DNA of 64,000 nt from DATFVA01 sp963721075 (GTDB taxonomy: Bacteria > Bacteroidota > Ignavibacteria > Ignavibacteriales > Ignavibacteriaceae), in the NCBI GenBank assembly GCA_963721075.1, contig CAVRHV010000005.1, forward strand, positions 124,001 through 188,000, in the 5' to 3' direction. Position numbers and translations under genes: made by a program. Of this stretch, positions 17,240 through 27,868 are shown piece by piece; the stretch's first letter is position 1; the number at the start of each line of letters is the position of its first letter. The notes beneath the pieces are model-generated. The model had not been told where the DNA came from and did not search any database. It saw only the letters and a list, made by a program, of their open reading frames with translations.

Positions 17240-18058
17240 TTGGTCAGACGTACTGAACAGGATGAAAAGCTTCAGAAGGACTTAAAAAAATCGGGAGAAA
17301 TTCCAGTTCATATTGCAATAATAATGGACGGGAATGGAAGGTGGGCCCGAAGTAAAGGACTCCCCAGGGCAGCAGGTCATAAAAGAGGTGTCGATACTGT
17401 CAGAGATATCGTTGAAGCATGTGCACAGATCGGAGTAAAATATCTTACCCTTTATACTTTCTCCACGGAAAACTGGAAAAGACCAAAAGATGAAGTCTCC
17501 ACGCTAATGCGTCTTCTGCTTAAAAGTCTTAAAGATCGTGCCGATGAGCTGATGGAGAATGATATTAAACTTACCACAATCGGGAACATTGAGTCACTTC
17601 CCGCGGAAGTAATTACCAGACTTAAAGAAGACATGAAAAGGACTTCCAAAAACAAGAAGATGACTTTGAATCTCGCCCTAAGCTACAGCGGCAGATGGGA
17701 GATTCTTGAGGGAATTAAAAAAGTTGCCGAGAAAGTTTCAAAAAACGAATTATCAATAGAAGATATTAATGAGGCCGCTTTTTCAGGTTTCCTAACTACA
17801 CAGAATATGCCGGATCCCGACCTGCTTATAAGAACGAGCGGAGAATTCAGGGTCAGCAACTTTCTGTTGTGGCAGATTGCATATACTGAGTTCTATATTA
17901 CAGATGTTTACTGGCCGGATTTCAAAAGAATCCATCTCTATGAGGCTATCAAAAGCTTCCAGAAAAGAGAACGGAGATTCGGCAAAGTAAGTGAGCAAAT
18001 AAAAAAGAATGAAAAAGGCTTAAAGAATGTCTCAACCCTTCCCAAAGAAACTGTTTAA
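17240..18058 (+). CDS. uppS: Undecaprenyl diphosphate synthase
   Basis: About 272 residues. A cis-prenyltransferase that condenses isopentenyl diphosphate units onto farnesyl diphosphate to make the C55 lipid carrier for peptidoglycan and O-antigen. Signatures: IIMDGNGRWA with the catalytic Asp, FSTENWKRP, and DLLIRTSGE...SNFLLWQ with the Arg residues that bind the diphosphate. The start is TTG with AGGA seven bases upstream; the next Met lies inside the catalytic motif, so this or a nearby non-ATG start is forced. The 3' end overlaps bamA by 32 bases. Confidence 0.95.
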   Translation: MVRRTEQDEKLQKDLKKSGEIPVHIAIIMDGNGRWARSKGLPRAAGHKRGVDTVRDIVEACAQIGVKYLTLYTFSTENWKRPKDEVSTLMRLLLKSLKDRADELMENDIKLTTIGNIESLPAEVITRLKEDMKRTSKNKKMTLNLALSYSGRWEILEGIKKVAEKVSKNELSIEDINEAAFSGFLTTQNMPDPDLLIRTSGEFRVSNFLLWQIAYTEFYITDVYWPDFKRIHLYEAIKSFQKRERRFGKVSEQIKKNEKGLKNVSTLPKETV

Positions 18059-20535
18059 TTATTCATTTATCATATTCATTTTTCTGCTGGGATGCGGTTT
18101 TCTGCATGCACAGGAGCAGCAGCCTAAGATCTATAAAGTACTCGGTATCTCGGTTGAAGGTAATCAATCGGCCGATGCAAATACTATTATTGCCAACAGC
18201 GGACTTAAAACGGGGGATGAAATCCAGATACCCGGTGATCAGACAATGAATGCTATTAAGCAGCTCTGGTCGCTTAATATCTTTTCGGATGTAGAAATTG
18301 AGATAGAAAAGCAGTTAGACAACGGTGTTTTTTTATTAATTAAAGTGGCCGAATATCCCAGGTTTGAAAAACTTGTAATTGAGGGTAACGATGAACTTGA
18401 TGCCGACGACATCGAGAAGAAATCTAATTTTATCCGCGGGCAAATATTAAAACCTCAGGAAATTACGAATTTCGAACAGCGTGTTCTTAAACTTTATGCT
18501 GATGACGGCTACTTAAATGCAAAAGTTAATACAGAGAGATTTGATTACTTTTCGGCTGATACTACAGAAGACGACATAGTTGTTATCTGGAGAAATGAAA
18601 AAGATCTTTCTGATGAGTACCAGGTTGAATACCCCAAAAGCGAAATTACATATACCGACCTGATATCAAGAATAAAAGAAAGAATTCTTCTTAAACTTGT
18701 GATTAATGAGGGTGAAGAAGTAACTGTAAGAAAAATTGAATTCACAGGAAATAAAGCTTTCGATGACGGTGATCTTCGTGGAGCGATGGAAGAAACCGAG
18801 GAATCGAAATGGTGGAAGTTCTGGAGCAGCGCTCAGTTTCATCCCGACAAGTACAAAGAAGATAAAGATCTTATTGTAAAGTTTTACCAGAAGAACGGCT
18901 ACAGGGATGCAGAGATTCTTTCTGACTCCCTTATTTATTACAACGACAATAAAGATCTTGAAATACTTATAAATGTATATGAAGGTCCGCAGTACAAAAT
19001 AAGGAACATCACTTTCACCGGTAATACTGTTTTCCCGGATGCAGTGTTGAGACAAAGGCTCGATTTTGCGAAAGGGCGACATATATGATTATGAAAAATT
19101 CGAGAGAAACCTGCACGGCAATGAGAAACAGACCGATTTATCTTCTCTTTATCTCGACAACGGATATTTAACGTATAATGTTCAGGCAACCGAGCAAAAA
19201 GTTCCCCCTGATTCTATGGATATTGCAATAAGGATTGAAGAGAGAAATCAATTCAGGGTAGGTAAGGTTGATATTACCGGCAATGATAAGACAAAGGATA
19301 AAGTAATAAGAAGAGAACTTTATACTATTCCCGGTGATTACTTCAACCGCGGACTCCTGTTAAGGAGTATTCAGCAGCTTGCAAACCTGCAGTATTTCAA
19401 CGTAGAAAAATTATATGGTCCCCAGGCAATCGATTACACACTTTCGAATGACAGTACTGTAAATGTGGTATTTAACGTTGAAGAAAAATCGAGCGACTAT
19501 CTGAATGCTTCAGTTGGTTACAGCGGAAGTTTCGGTTTCAGCGGCTCGGTGGGAATTACTCTTACCAACTTTTCTATTGCTGAACCTTTCCAGCTTGGAG
19601 GAGGACAGATCTTAAGCTTCAACTGGCAGTTCGGCGTCGGAAGTCTGTACCGTACATTCACACTGGGATTCACAGAGCCCTGGTTTATGGATACTCCTAC
19701 CCTTATAGGAGCAGAAGTTTTCGATACCCGTCAGGCATATATTTACGATTTACGCCAATCCGGCGGAACATTAAAGCTGGGACGCAGGTTAAAATGGCCG
19801 GATGATTTCTTCTATATACAGGGACTTTTCAAGTTCCAGTATAATAATGTAATAAACGGAGGAAATTATTACGCTGAAGGTCAGTCGCGTCAATATACAG
19901 TAGGTGCCACAATTTCAAGAAAGGATATCGATAATCCGATATTCCCTTCAACCGGCTCCAATATTTCTCTTAACGGCGAACTTTCAGGCGGACCGCTTCT
20001 GCCGGGCGATGTGGATTACTACAAACTCGGGTTTAAGGCAGAGTGGTATAAGAGACTCTTTAATTCAAACAGACTTGTCTTCTATACAATTGCCGATATG
20101 GGCTATATAGAGGAAATAGTTAAAGGAACCCAGATACAGCCTTTCGAGTTCTTTTATATGGGAGGAAATGGACTTATCATAGCAACGTCGCCGCTGAGAG
20201 GATACGACGACCGGACCGTGGGTCCAAGGAATTCATTCGGGAATGTGATCGGCGGACGCGTGATGACCAGGTATACTGCGGAGCTGAGATTTGCTGTAAC
20301 ACTCGATCCTATACCTCTTTACCTTATTGCATTCGCTGAAGCAGGTAATGTCTGGGAAGATCTTAATAAAACCGATCCGTTCGATTTGAGAAGATCAGTA
20401 GGTTTCGGCGCAAGGATAATGATAAACCCTATAGGTCTCATTGGATTCGATCTTGGATATGGCTTTGATCGTAAAATTGTTGATGGAAAAGATCCTGCAT
20501 GGCTGTTCCATTTTCAATTTGGAAGAGGATTTTAA
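18027..20535 (+). CDS. bamA: Outer-membrane protein assembly factor BamA (one frameshift)
   Basis: About 835 residues. The central component of the BAM complex that folds barrels into the outer membrane. A signal peptide ends near FLHAQ (about residue 28). Several POTRA domains follow (GNQSADANTI, GNKAFDDGDL and GNTVFPDAVL mark successive units), then a C-terminal 16-strand Omp85 barrel with the RGYDDR motif and a terminal Phe (FGRGF). One extra G in the run at 19074-19076 breaks the frame between POTRA 4 and 5. An essential gene would not tolerate this, so it is an error. It overlaps uppS and is followed by two skp-like chaperone genes. Confidence 0.93.
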
Positions 20536-20629
20536 AACGTAAAATCAAATTTTATTGTAAATTATATAACTATTGTTAACAAATTTAGCAGAATGCTATT
20601 TTTTTATTAAAATAACTGAGGTACACGTA

Positions 20630-21157
20630 GTGAAAAAATATCTTTTTATTCTTTCAATCTTATTTCTGGGTGTCGGAATGACCGCAGCGCAGACAAACCA
20701 AAAAATCGGTTATGTTGATTCTCAGGTTATCCTGACACAGTGGTCTGAAGCTATAAAAGCTCAGGGCGATCTTGATGCTCTTACTAACAAATGGTCTTCA
20801 CAGCTTGACAGCATGACCCAGGCTTATCAGCAGAAAGCTAACGATTATCAGAAACAGCTTAATACAATGCCTGAAGATAAAAAGCTTGCAGCGCAGCAGG
20901 ATCTCGTTCAGATGGAACAGAATATCATGAACTTCAGGAAAGAGAAGTTTGCTCAGGGTACAGGTGAGATCTACAAGAAAAATGATGAGATCTTTGCGCC
21001 TATAAAGGACAAGATTTATGATGCTATCGGTAAAGTTGCAAAAGAAGAAGGAATGAATTTCATATTTGACAAATCAGGCGATATTATACTTCTTTATGCC
21101 GATTCAGCTTTTGATGTTACTTATAAAGTGCTTGATAAGTTAAAAAGAGGAAGTTAA
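20630..21157 (+). CDS. OmpH/Skp-family periplasmic chaperone, copy 1
   Basis: About 175 residues. Skp-like proteins hold unfolded outer-membrane proteins for BamA. It has a signal peptide (ending TAAQ), the family start KIGYVDSQVIL, a long Gln/Lys-rich coiled coil and a C-terminal segment (EGMNFIFDKSGDIILLYAD). The GTG at 20630 is chosen over an upstream ATG because it begins the signal peptide and follows GAGGT by six bases. It lies directly after bamA, as in many genomes, and before a second copy. Confidence 0.88.
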   Translation: MKKYLFILSILFLGVGMTAAQTNQKIGYVDSQVILTQWSEAIKAQGDLDALTNKWSSQLDSMTQAYQQKANDYQKQLNTMPEDKKLAAQQDLVQMEQNIMNFRKEKFAQGTGEIYKKNDEIFAPIKDKIYDAIGKVAKEEGMNFIFDKSGDIILLYADSAFDVTYKVLDKLKRGS

Positions 21158-21180
21158 TTTTCTTTCAAATATCGGGATGA

Positions 21181-21211
21181 AAACAGTTCTGATTCATAAA
21201 GAACTGTTTTT
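21181..21211 (+). terminator. Hairpin between the two skp-like genes, possible partial terminator
   Basis: A perfect 10-base stem (AAACAGTTCT/AGAACTGTTT) with a 9-base loop, running into T-rich sequence. The stem is AT-rich, so read-through into the second skp-like gene is likely. It may stabilise the upstream message. Confidence 0.5.
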
Positions 21212-21247
21212 CATTTTCCCGGAACACTTAACCAGTTCGGAGTTTTT

Positions 21248-21769
21248 ATGAAAAGCTTTGGGATTCTTCTCTCAGCATTCGTTTTAGCAGTATTTTCTAT
21301 CCCTTCTTTCGCCCAGCTGAAAATCGGATATGTCGATTCAAATACAATCATGGATAACCTTCCTGATGCACAGGATGCACGTCAAAAGCTGGATGCTCTC
21401 GTTAAAGAGTGGCAGGATGAGCTGAATAAAAAGGAAGCCGCCTGGAAAGCCAAATACGATGATTATGAGAAAAGAAAACTCATTATGACAGACCAGACCC
21501 GCTCTGAGATGGAGACTGAGCTCATGAATATGGAGAAGGATATCTCTGACTTCAGGGAAAAGAAATTCGGAACCAACGGAGAGCTTTTCCAGAAACAGGA
21601 TGAGCTGATGAAACCTGTGCAGAATAAGATATTTAATGCTATTCAGGATATAGCACAGGATGAAGATCTCGACTTTGTTTTTGACAGAAGCGGTGATGTA
21701 ATGCTGCTGTATGCAAAAGAGGAATACGATATAACGAATAAAGTTCTTGACAAACTGAAACTTGAATAA
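21248..21769 (+). CDS. OmpH/Skp-family periplasmic chaperone, copy 2
   Basis: A 173-residue paralogue of the preceding gene with the same layout: signal peptide (ending SFAQ), LKIGYVDSNTIM, a charged coiled coil and the end segment DFVFDRSGDVMLLYA. It is clearly diverged from copy 1 in the coiled coil, so the duplication is not recent. Its stop overlaps the lpxD start (TAATG), which ties outer-membrane protein chaperoning to lipid A synthesis in one transcript. Confidence 0.88.
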   Translation: MKSFGILLSAFVLAVFSIPSFAQLKIGYVDSNTIMDNLPDAQDARQKLDALVKEWQDELNKKEAAWKAKYDDYEKRKLIMTDQTRSEMETELMNMEKDISDFREKKFGTNGELFQKQDELMKPVQNKIFNAIQDIAQDEDLDFVFDRSGDVMLLYAKEEYDITNKVLDKLKLE

Positions 21770-22824
21770 TGAAGATTACTCTTGCTGATATAGCCGCCTT
21801 TATCGGCGGAGAAATTACAGGGGACGGTAATCTTGAGATAAAAAATCTTGCTAAAATTGAAGAGGCCGTCCCGGGCGATCTTACCTTCCTTTATCTCTCA
21901 CATTACGAAAAATATTTTAGCTCCACAAAGGCATCGGCCATACTCGTTAAACCGGGATTCGATAAAACCCGCTCCGATATTTCCTACATTGAAGTTCCTG
22001 ATCCTAACAAAGCTTTTTTTAAGCTCGTAAGGAAATTCTTTCCCCCTGTTTTTCCTCTTGAAGGAATCGATGAAACAGCATTCATTCATCCTGATGCTAA
22101 GATCGGAGAGAATACGTCAGTCGGTAAAAATGTGGTCATATCCCGTGGATGCAGAATTGGAAAAAATGTAAAGATATTTCATAATACTGTTCTGCTTGAG
22201 GATGTGGAAATCGGGGATGACTGCTTAATTTTTCAGAATGTTAGTATTCGTGAAAAATGCAAAATCGGAAACCGGGTAATTATTCATTCCGGAACCGTAA
22301 TAGGTTCAGACGGCTTTGGATTCGAACCGGATAAAGAAGGCAGGTTTCAAAAGATCCCTCAGATAGGCAATGTAATTATTGAAGATGATGTGGAACTGGG
22401 TTCCAATGTATCCATTGACCGTGCTTCAATCGGGTCTACTGTGATCAAGAGAGGCGTAAAAGTAGATAACCTTGTACAGATTGCACATAATGTTTATATC
22501 GGGGAAGATACTATTATATCTGCCCAGGCAGGCATATCAGGCAGTACAAAGGTTGGGAAGAATTGCTTTATACTTGGTCAGGCGGGCCTGACCGGTCATA
22601 TCGAAATTGCTGATAATGTTATTTTAATCGCACAATCGGGTGTTTCAAAGAGCATTACTAAAGCGGGTACATATTTCGGTTCTCCCGCAAAGGAATTAAA
22701 AACTGCATATAAGCTTGAGTCACATATAAGAAATCTCCCGGAGTATGCAAAAAAAATCACCGAGCTTGAAAAAGAACTTAAGATGCTTAAGGAAAAGCTG
22801 GGAGATAAATCCGCCGGTGATTAA
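21769..22824 (+). CDS. lpxD: UDP-3-O-acylglucosamine N-acyltransferase
   Basis: A 351-residue enzyme that adds the second 3-hydroxyacyl chain, N-linked, in lipid A synthesis. The N-terminal uridine-binding domain (about 1-100) precedes a left-handed beta helix of hexapeptide repeats, and the C-terminus is a coiled coil. The catalytic His lies in VQIAHNVYIGED, and GSDGFGFEPD is the family acyl-acceptor segment. The start is coupled to the preceding gene by TAATG. The length is normal. Confidence 0.96.
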   Translation: MKITLADIAAFIGGEITGDGNLEIKNLAKIEEAVPGDLTFLYLSHYEKYFSSTKASAILVKPGFDKTRSDISYIEVPDPNKAFFKLVRKFFPPVFPLEGIDETAFIHPDAKIGENTSVGKNVVISRGCRIGKNVKIFHNTVLLEDVEIGDDCLIFQNVSIREKCKIGNRVIIHSGTVIGSDGFGFEPDKEGRFQKIPQIGNVIIEDDVELGSNVSIDRASIGSTVIKRGVKVDNLVQIAHNVYIGEDTIISAQAGISGSTKVGKNCFILGQAGLTGHIEIADNVILIAQSGVSKSITKAGTYFGSPAKELKTAYKLESHIRNLPEYAKKITELEKELKMLKEKLGDKSAGD

Positions 22825-22911
22825 GACCTGAGAAACCTTTCTTTTATTGGATTTCAGAACTCATAATGCTATTTTATTAAACGATTTTAAAACAAAAATC
22901 CGGACAGTTAA

Positions 22912-24330
22912 ATGCTAGAACAACAAAGAACCATTGCTAAAGAAGTTTCTATTTCAGGTATAGGACTCCATACAGGAACCGAATGTACGATGACATTCAA
23001 ACCGGCACCAGAAAATTACGGAGTGAAATTTGTAAGAGTTGATCTTAACGGAAATCCCGAAATTCCCGCTAATGCCGATTACGTTATAGATATCTCCCGC
23101 GGGACTACACTGGGCATTGGTGAAGCAAAAGTTCATACGGTTGAGCATGTTCTGGCGGCTGTTTACGGACTGCAGATTGATAACCTTATAGTTGAAATAG
23201 ACGGAATAGAGCCTCCTGTCGGCGACGGCAGTTCGCTTCCTTATGTTAACGAATTACTTAATGCAGGATTTGTCCAGCAGGATGCCCCCAAAGATTATCT
23301 GATCATTGATGAAACAGTAATGTATCATAATGACGAAAAGCAGATTGATATAGTTGCTCTTCCGCTTGACGGCTATAGGGTAACAGTTATGGTTGATTAC
23401 CAGAACCCGGCACTCGGGAGTCAGCACACAGGGCTATTTGATCTTGAAAAAGAATTTGTATCAGAGTTTGCTCCTGCCAGAACTTTCTGCTTCCTGAGTG
23501 AAGTTGAAGAGCTTGCCGGACAGGGTCTTATAAAAGGCGGAGATATTGATAACGCTGTAGTTATAATCGACAGGGACCTTAATGAAAGCGAGCTTGACAA
23601 GCTGGGCAATAAAGTCGGGCTCAAACGAAAAATATCTCTCGGCACAAATGGTATTCTCAATAATAAAGAGCTTCGTTTCAGGAATGAACCGGTAAGACAT
23701 AAGCTTCTTGATCTGATAGGCGATCTTGCCCTGATAGGAGCACCGGTAAAAGCACAGATCCTTGCTGCACGTCCCGGACATAAAGCCAATGTTGAGTTTG
23801 CAAAACAAGTGAGAAAACTATTCCAGCAGAAAAAGCTTGTTAAAAAATACCAGTTCGTGAAAAAAGAGGGAATTGTTTTCGATGCCAATGCAATACAGAG
23901 AATACTTCCGCATAGGTATCCTTTCCTTCTTGTAGATAAGATTATTGAACTTCAGATAGATAAAAAAGTAATCGGTGTTAAATCAGTTACTGTTAATGAA
24001 CCTTTCTTCCAGGGTCATTTTCCCGGACAGCCAATAATGCCCGGTGTTCTTATAATTGAATCAATGGCACAAACAGGCGGAATACTCCTTCTGAATTCAT
24101 TCCCCGACCCGGAAAAGAAGCTTGTCCTGTTTATGCAGATAAATAACGCAAAATTCAGAAAACCGGTATTCCCCGGTGATCAGCTCTACCTGGAAATTGA
24201 GCTTACAAATAAGAAAAGTAAAGTTGTTATGATGCAGGGTAAGGCATTCGTAAATGAGGTGCTGGTTGCCGAGGCAGATTTTATGGCAGGTATAGTTGAT
24301 CGCGAAGCAAACTTAAATCCCCAGGTCTGA
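22912..24330 (+). CDS. lpxC/fabZ: Fused UDP-3-O-acyl-GlcNAc deacetylase and 3-hydroxyacyl-ACP dehydratase
   Basis: A 472-residue bifunctional protein. The LpxC half (about 1-305) removes the acetyl group in the committed step of lipid A synthesis; the zinc/active-site motifs HTVEHVLAA and HKLLDLIGDL are present. The FabZ half (about 325-472) dehydrates 3-hydroxyacyl-ACP; the catalytic segment is ILPHRYPFLLVD with HFPGQPIMPGVL. Fusion of the two is a hallmark of Bacteroidota and Chlorobiota relatives and balances lipid A against phospholipid synthesis. It lies between lpxD and lpxA, as expected. Confidence 0.97.
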   Translation: MLEQQRTIAKEVSISGIGLHTGTECTMTFKPAPENYGVKFVRVDLNGNPEIPANADYVIDISRGTTLGIGEAKVHTVEHVLAAVYGLQIDNLIVEIDGIEPPVGDGSSLPYVNELLNAGFVQQDAPKDYLIIDETVMYHNDEKQIDIVALPLDGYRVTVMVDYQNPALGSQHTGLFDLEKEFVSEFAPARTFCFLSEVEELAGQGLIKGGDIDNAVVIIDRDLNESELDKLGNKVGLKRKISLGTNGILNNKELRFRNEPVRHKLLDLIGDLALIGAPVKAQILAARPGHKANVEFAKQVRKLFQQKKLVKKYQFVKKEGIVFDANAIQRILPHRYPFLLVDKIIELQIDKKVIGVKSVTVNEPFFQGHFPGQPIMPGVLIIESMAQTGGILLLNSFPDPEKKLVLFMQINNAKFRKPVFPGDQLYLEIELTNKKSKVVMMQGKAFVNEVLVAEADFMAGIVDREANLNPQV

Positions 24331-24341
24331 ATGGAAAAATC

Positions 24342-25118
24342 ATGGTTAACATACATCCTACCGCAATTGTCAGCAGCAAGGCAAAACTTGGCGATAATGT
24401 AACAATTTTGCCTTTCACAATCATTGAAGATGATGTAGAAATTGGTAATGACTGTATTATCGGTCCTTCGGCCGTTCTCTATAACGGTGCGAGGCTCGGA
24501 AATAATGTTGTCATCAATCAGGGGGCTTCAATAGCACATACACCTCAGGATCTCGGATTCGCCGGAGAAGAAACTTACTTTTATGTTGGAGATAATACCA
24601 GGATCCATGAATTTGTAACGCTCCACCGCGGAACCAAATCGACAGGTTTCTCAAGAGTCGGAAAGAACTGCATGCTGATGGCATATTCACATGTAGCTCA
24701 CGACTGTGTTGTCGGCGATAACGTTATACTCGCTAATGGTGTGCAGATAGCCGGACATTGCACGCTTGAGGATTACGTGATTATCGGCGGACTTACGCCG
24801 GTGCATCAGTTCTGTAAGGTTGGCCAGCACTCAATGACCGGCGGTGGTTTCAGAATAGTTCAGGATGTGCCGCCCTACATTCTGACAGGTAATGAACCCT
24901 TGAAATACGCCGGACTTAATATAATCGGATTACGAAGAAGAGGATTCGCTGCCGATGATATTACTACATTAAAGCAGGCCTTTGCTATACTTTACGATAA
25001 AGCTTATAATGTGTCGCAGGCAAGAGAGAAGATCTCTGCTGAATTCGGTGGTAATAAATATGTACAGTCCGTGCTCGAATTCCTGAAGGAAAGCAAAAGA
25101 GGAATAATAGGTAAATGA
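24342..25118 (+). CDS. lpxA: UDP-N-acetylglucosamine acyltransferase
   Basis: A 258-residue first enzyme of lipid A synthesis, transferring 3-hydroxyacyl from ACP to UDP-GlcNAc. A left-handed helix of hexapeptide repeats fills residues 1-185, with the catalytic His in YSHVAHDC and the nucleotide-binding segment near GLRRRGF. A helical C-terminal domain follows. The length is normal. The last bases overlap the next gene (ATGA). Confidence 0.97.
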   Translation: MVNIHPTAIVSSKAKLGDNVTILPFTIIEDDVEIGNDCIIGPSAVLYNGARLGNNVVINQGASIAHTPQDLGFAGEETYFYVGDNTRIHEFVTLHRGTKSTGFSRVGKNCMLMAYSHVAHDCVVGDNVILANGVQIAGHCTLEDYVIIGGLTPVHQFCKVGQHSMTGGGFRIVQDVPPYILTGNEPLKYAGLNIIGLRRRGFAADDITTLKQAFAILYDKAYNVSQAREKISAEFGGNKYVQSVLEFLKESKRGIIGK

Positions 25119-25861
25119 TCTGGACCTATCTAAATACCGGTACTCATACCGGATCATTCAATATGGAATTTGATCTCGCTCTGGTGAAAGATTCGATCTC
25201 TGATCATATAACTTTGCGTCTGTACAGATGGGATCCGTTCTGTATCTCACTCGGTGCCAACCAGGATATTTCCGAAATCAATAAAGAAAAAGCTGCAGCT
25301 GACGGAATCGATATTGTGAAAAGGCCGACAGGGGGACGGGCAATTCTGCATTCTGAAGAGCTTACTTATTCAGTAGTTATGCCTTTAAGCTCCGATATCT
25401 CTCCCCGCGGCGTTTACCGGCAGATCAATCATGCATTACTGGAAGGACTCAAAATTTACGATAACAGATTGGCTGGTCTTGAACTTGAAGGCGCTCAGCC
25501 CGACCTGCATACTTTTTACAAAGAGAATCTAAGCGCTGCCTGCTTCGGGGTGCCGGCAAAAAGCGAAATAAAGTACGAAGGGAAAAAGGTAGTCGGAAGC
25601 GCACAAAGAAAGATCGGAAATGTCCTTTTACAGCATGGTTCTATTATGTGTGGTAATTATCATGTAAATTTGGCTGACTATCTTAATCTCCCTCTGGATG
25701 AGCAGCTTTCTATAAGAAAAGAGTTAATGAATAAAACAACAGAGCTTGAATCCATACTGGGTTATGAAACTGATTATCCAATACTTGAGGAATCTATTGT
25801 CTCCGGATTTGAGAAGTATTATGATGTTAATATGGTTAAAGAAGAATTGCTACTAAAATAA
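25115..25861 (+). CDS. lipM: Lipoyl/octanoyl transferase of the BPL/LplA/LipB family, LipM-like
   Basis: A 248-residue enzyme of the biotin/lipoate ligase fold, which places octanoyl or lipoyl groups on lipoyl domains. The substrate loop KRPTGGRAILH is conserved. A Cys in SAACFGVPAK occupies the acyl-enzyme position of LipM, and GKKVVGSAQ with a downstream Lys/Gln segment fits LipM better than LplA, which lacks that Cys. So octanoyl transfer from ACP is the likelier activity; ligase activity cannot be ruled out. It overlaps lpxA by four bases. Confidence 0.82.
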   Translation: MIWTYLNTGTHTGSFNMEFDLALVKDSISDHITLRLYRWDPFCISLGANQDISEINKEKAAADGIDIVKRPTGGRAILHSEELTYSVVMPLSSDISPRGVYRQINHALLEGLKIYDNRLAGLELEGAQPDLHTFYKENLSAACFGVPAKSEIKYEGKKVVGSAQRKIGNVLLQHGSIMCGNYHVNLADYLNLPLDEQLSIRKELMNKTTELESILGYETDYPILEESIVSGFEKYYDVNMVKEELLLK

Positions 25862-25874
25862 TCTTTGATATAAA

Positions 25875-26690
25875 ATGAGTACTGAAAAAACTATTAAGAG
25901 GATCACTACCAAATCCCTTTCACTTCTTAAACAGAAAGGAGTGAAGATCACTGCTTTAACTGCTTACGACTTTATTACAGCAAAACTTCTTGATGAAGCC
26001 GGCATTGATCTCATTCTTGTCGGTGACTCTCTTGGAAACGTTTTCCAGGGAAACGATACAACGCTCCCTGTAACCATGGACGAAATGATATACCATACAA
26101 AGGCCGTCTCAAAAGGTTTAAACCGGGCAATGCTGGTAGTTGATATGCCTTTTATGTCGTACCAGCTCAGTAAAGACGAAGCTTTCCGCAACGCCGGAAG
26201 GATCATGAAGGAAACCTCGGCCGGAGGCGTGAAGCTTGAAGGTGGGAAAAGAGTAGTTAAGGCGATCAGAAAGATAACACGATCCGGAATACCTGTAATG
26301 GGACATATAGGACTTACTCCTCAGAGCATTCACCAGTTTGGCAGCTATAAAGAGCGCGGACGGGATGAGGAAGAAGCAGTTGAATTGCTGGAAGATGCAA
26401 AGGCGGTTGAAGAAGCCGGGGCATTTGCTATTGTACTTGAAAAAATTCCCGCAGGTCTGGCTAAAAGGATCACTGAGTCGGTTGATATTCCAACTATTGG
26501 TATCGGTGCAGGACCCTATTGTGACGGGCAGATCCTTGTTACTCCTGATATGCTCGGACTGAATGTCGACTTCCATCCGAGGTTTGTAAGACATTATGCG
26601 CATCTTGCCGAAGATCTTTCGGCAGCTGTGAAGAATTATATTAAAGATATAAAGGATAAAAATTTCCCATCCGAAGAGGAAAGTTATTAA
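25875..26690 (+). CDS. panB: 3-methyl-2-oxobutanoate hydroxymethyltransferase
   Basis: A 271-residue TIM-barrel enzyme that makes ketopantoate from 2-oxoisovalerate and methylene-tetrahydrofolate, the first step to pantothenate. Family motifs: TAYDFITAKLLDEAG, VGDSLGNVFQG, PFMSYQ, GGVKLEGG and the catalytic Glu region VLEKIP. The length is normal. It follows the lipoyl transferase by 13 bases and is a metabolic passenger in the envelope run. Confidence 0.97.
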   Translation: MSTEKTIKRITTKSLSLLKQKGVKITALTAYDFITAKLLDEAGIDLILVGDSLGNVFQGNDTTLPVTMDEMIYHTKAVSKGLNRAMLVVDMPFMSYQLSKDEAFRNAGRIMKETSAGGVKLEGGKRVVKAIRKITRSGIPVMGHIGLTPQSIHQFGSYKERGRDEEEAVELLEDAKAVEEAGAFAIVLEKIPAGLAKRITESVDIPTIGIGAGPYCDGQILVTPDMLGLNVDFHPRFVRHYAHLAEDLSAAVKNYIKDIKDKNFPSEEESY

Positions 26691-26739
26691 GTAATTAATG
26701 ACTTTTATTACTCACTCAGATTTGATTAACATTCGATAT

Positions 26740-27868
26740 ATGATATTACGATTTTTTCTATTTACATTGATCCTGTATTCAGCCGCCCCTTTCTCATTTT
26801 CCCAGGATGAAATAAAAAACTATCTTGACGGCGCTAATGTAACGGCTATTACCAGTGAACCCGGCTATATCTGGGTTGCAACCTATGGAAAGGGAATCTA
26901 CCGTTACTCACTGGAAGATGACGAATGGGAGAACTTTTCAACCCGTGAGGGTAATCTGAAAAATGATCTTTTCTTTAATATTGCTGTCAGTAAGGATTAT
27001 GTGTGGGCCGGTGCGGCGGAGGGTTTATTTATATATAATAAAAAGAAGGATATCTGGACAAATAAGAAATTTGCTTTCGGCGGGGAGATGGGGAACTGGA
27101 TACGTGCTCTTTGCTATGATCCCGCACAGAATGTTCTGTGGATAGGCAGGTTTAAAAACCTTACCCGTCTGGATGTAAGAAGACAGAGATTTACAGATTA
27201 TGATAAAACAATAAAAGGGGATACAAAAACAAATAACTTCACAGCAATTGCTCTTGACGGTGATAGTCTTGTTTGGTTCGGAACCGAAGGCGGTGTTCAT
27301 AAATATTATAAACACAGGGATATAAAAAGTAATTCAGCCTGGGATTTCTACAATAATAAGGATGGTAAATTTCTTGAAGAAGGCTCATTCGTTTCTGTAA
27401 GCGACGTAATGTTTGATAATAAGTATGTATGGTTTGCTACCGATGAATTCATAACCAAAGAACAGCCGGAATTTAATCTCGGCGGAATCTATGTCTTTGA
27501 CAGGAACCGCAGGTGGCTGAGGATCTCTAAGAAGGACGGGCTGCCGGCAAACGGAATTTATTGTCTCGAACGCACAGGAAATACGGTCTGGGCTTCAGTT
27601 TACCAATTTTCGGGAGATGATCGGGCTGAATATGGTCACGGTATAGCACTTATAAACAGAATAACAGGTACTGTGAAAGACCTTGATCTTGATAAAGCTA
27701 ACATCAAGACTCCCACAATTCTGTCTCTTTATTTTGACGGAACAGATATCTGGATCGGAACGGACAGACGGACTTTTCCGCGTTAGAATAGACAATCCCC
27801 TTGCTCACTGGAGCGGCACAAAAAAGCCCAAAAAAGAAGAAAAACCAGCTGTAAGGAAACGGAAGTAA
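26740..27868 (+). CDS. Secreted beta-propeller protein, two-component-regulator-propeller type (one frameshift)
   Basis: About 375 residues. After a signal peptide (MILRFFLFTLILYSA..., ending SFSQ) come repeated blades with YIWVATYGKGIYRY, YVWAGAAEGLFIY, LVWFGTEGGVHKY, VWFATDE, VWASVYQ and IWIGTDRGLF. This is the pattern of the reg_prop propellers found in Bacteroidota sensor proteins, but here it ends without a kinase. A basic Lys/Pro-rich tail follows. An extra C near 27773 breaks the frame 35 codons from the end. The ATG at 26740 is chosen because it starts the signal peptide; an in-frame ATG at 26698 is the alternative. Confidence 0.72.

Noticed and set aside
19066..19088. Programmed frameshift in bamA or the other split genes
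   Set aside because: No shared slippery heptamer or downstream structure at the breaks; positions are scattered and almost all are extra bases, which points to sequence error.
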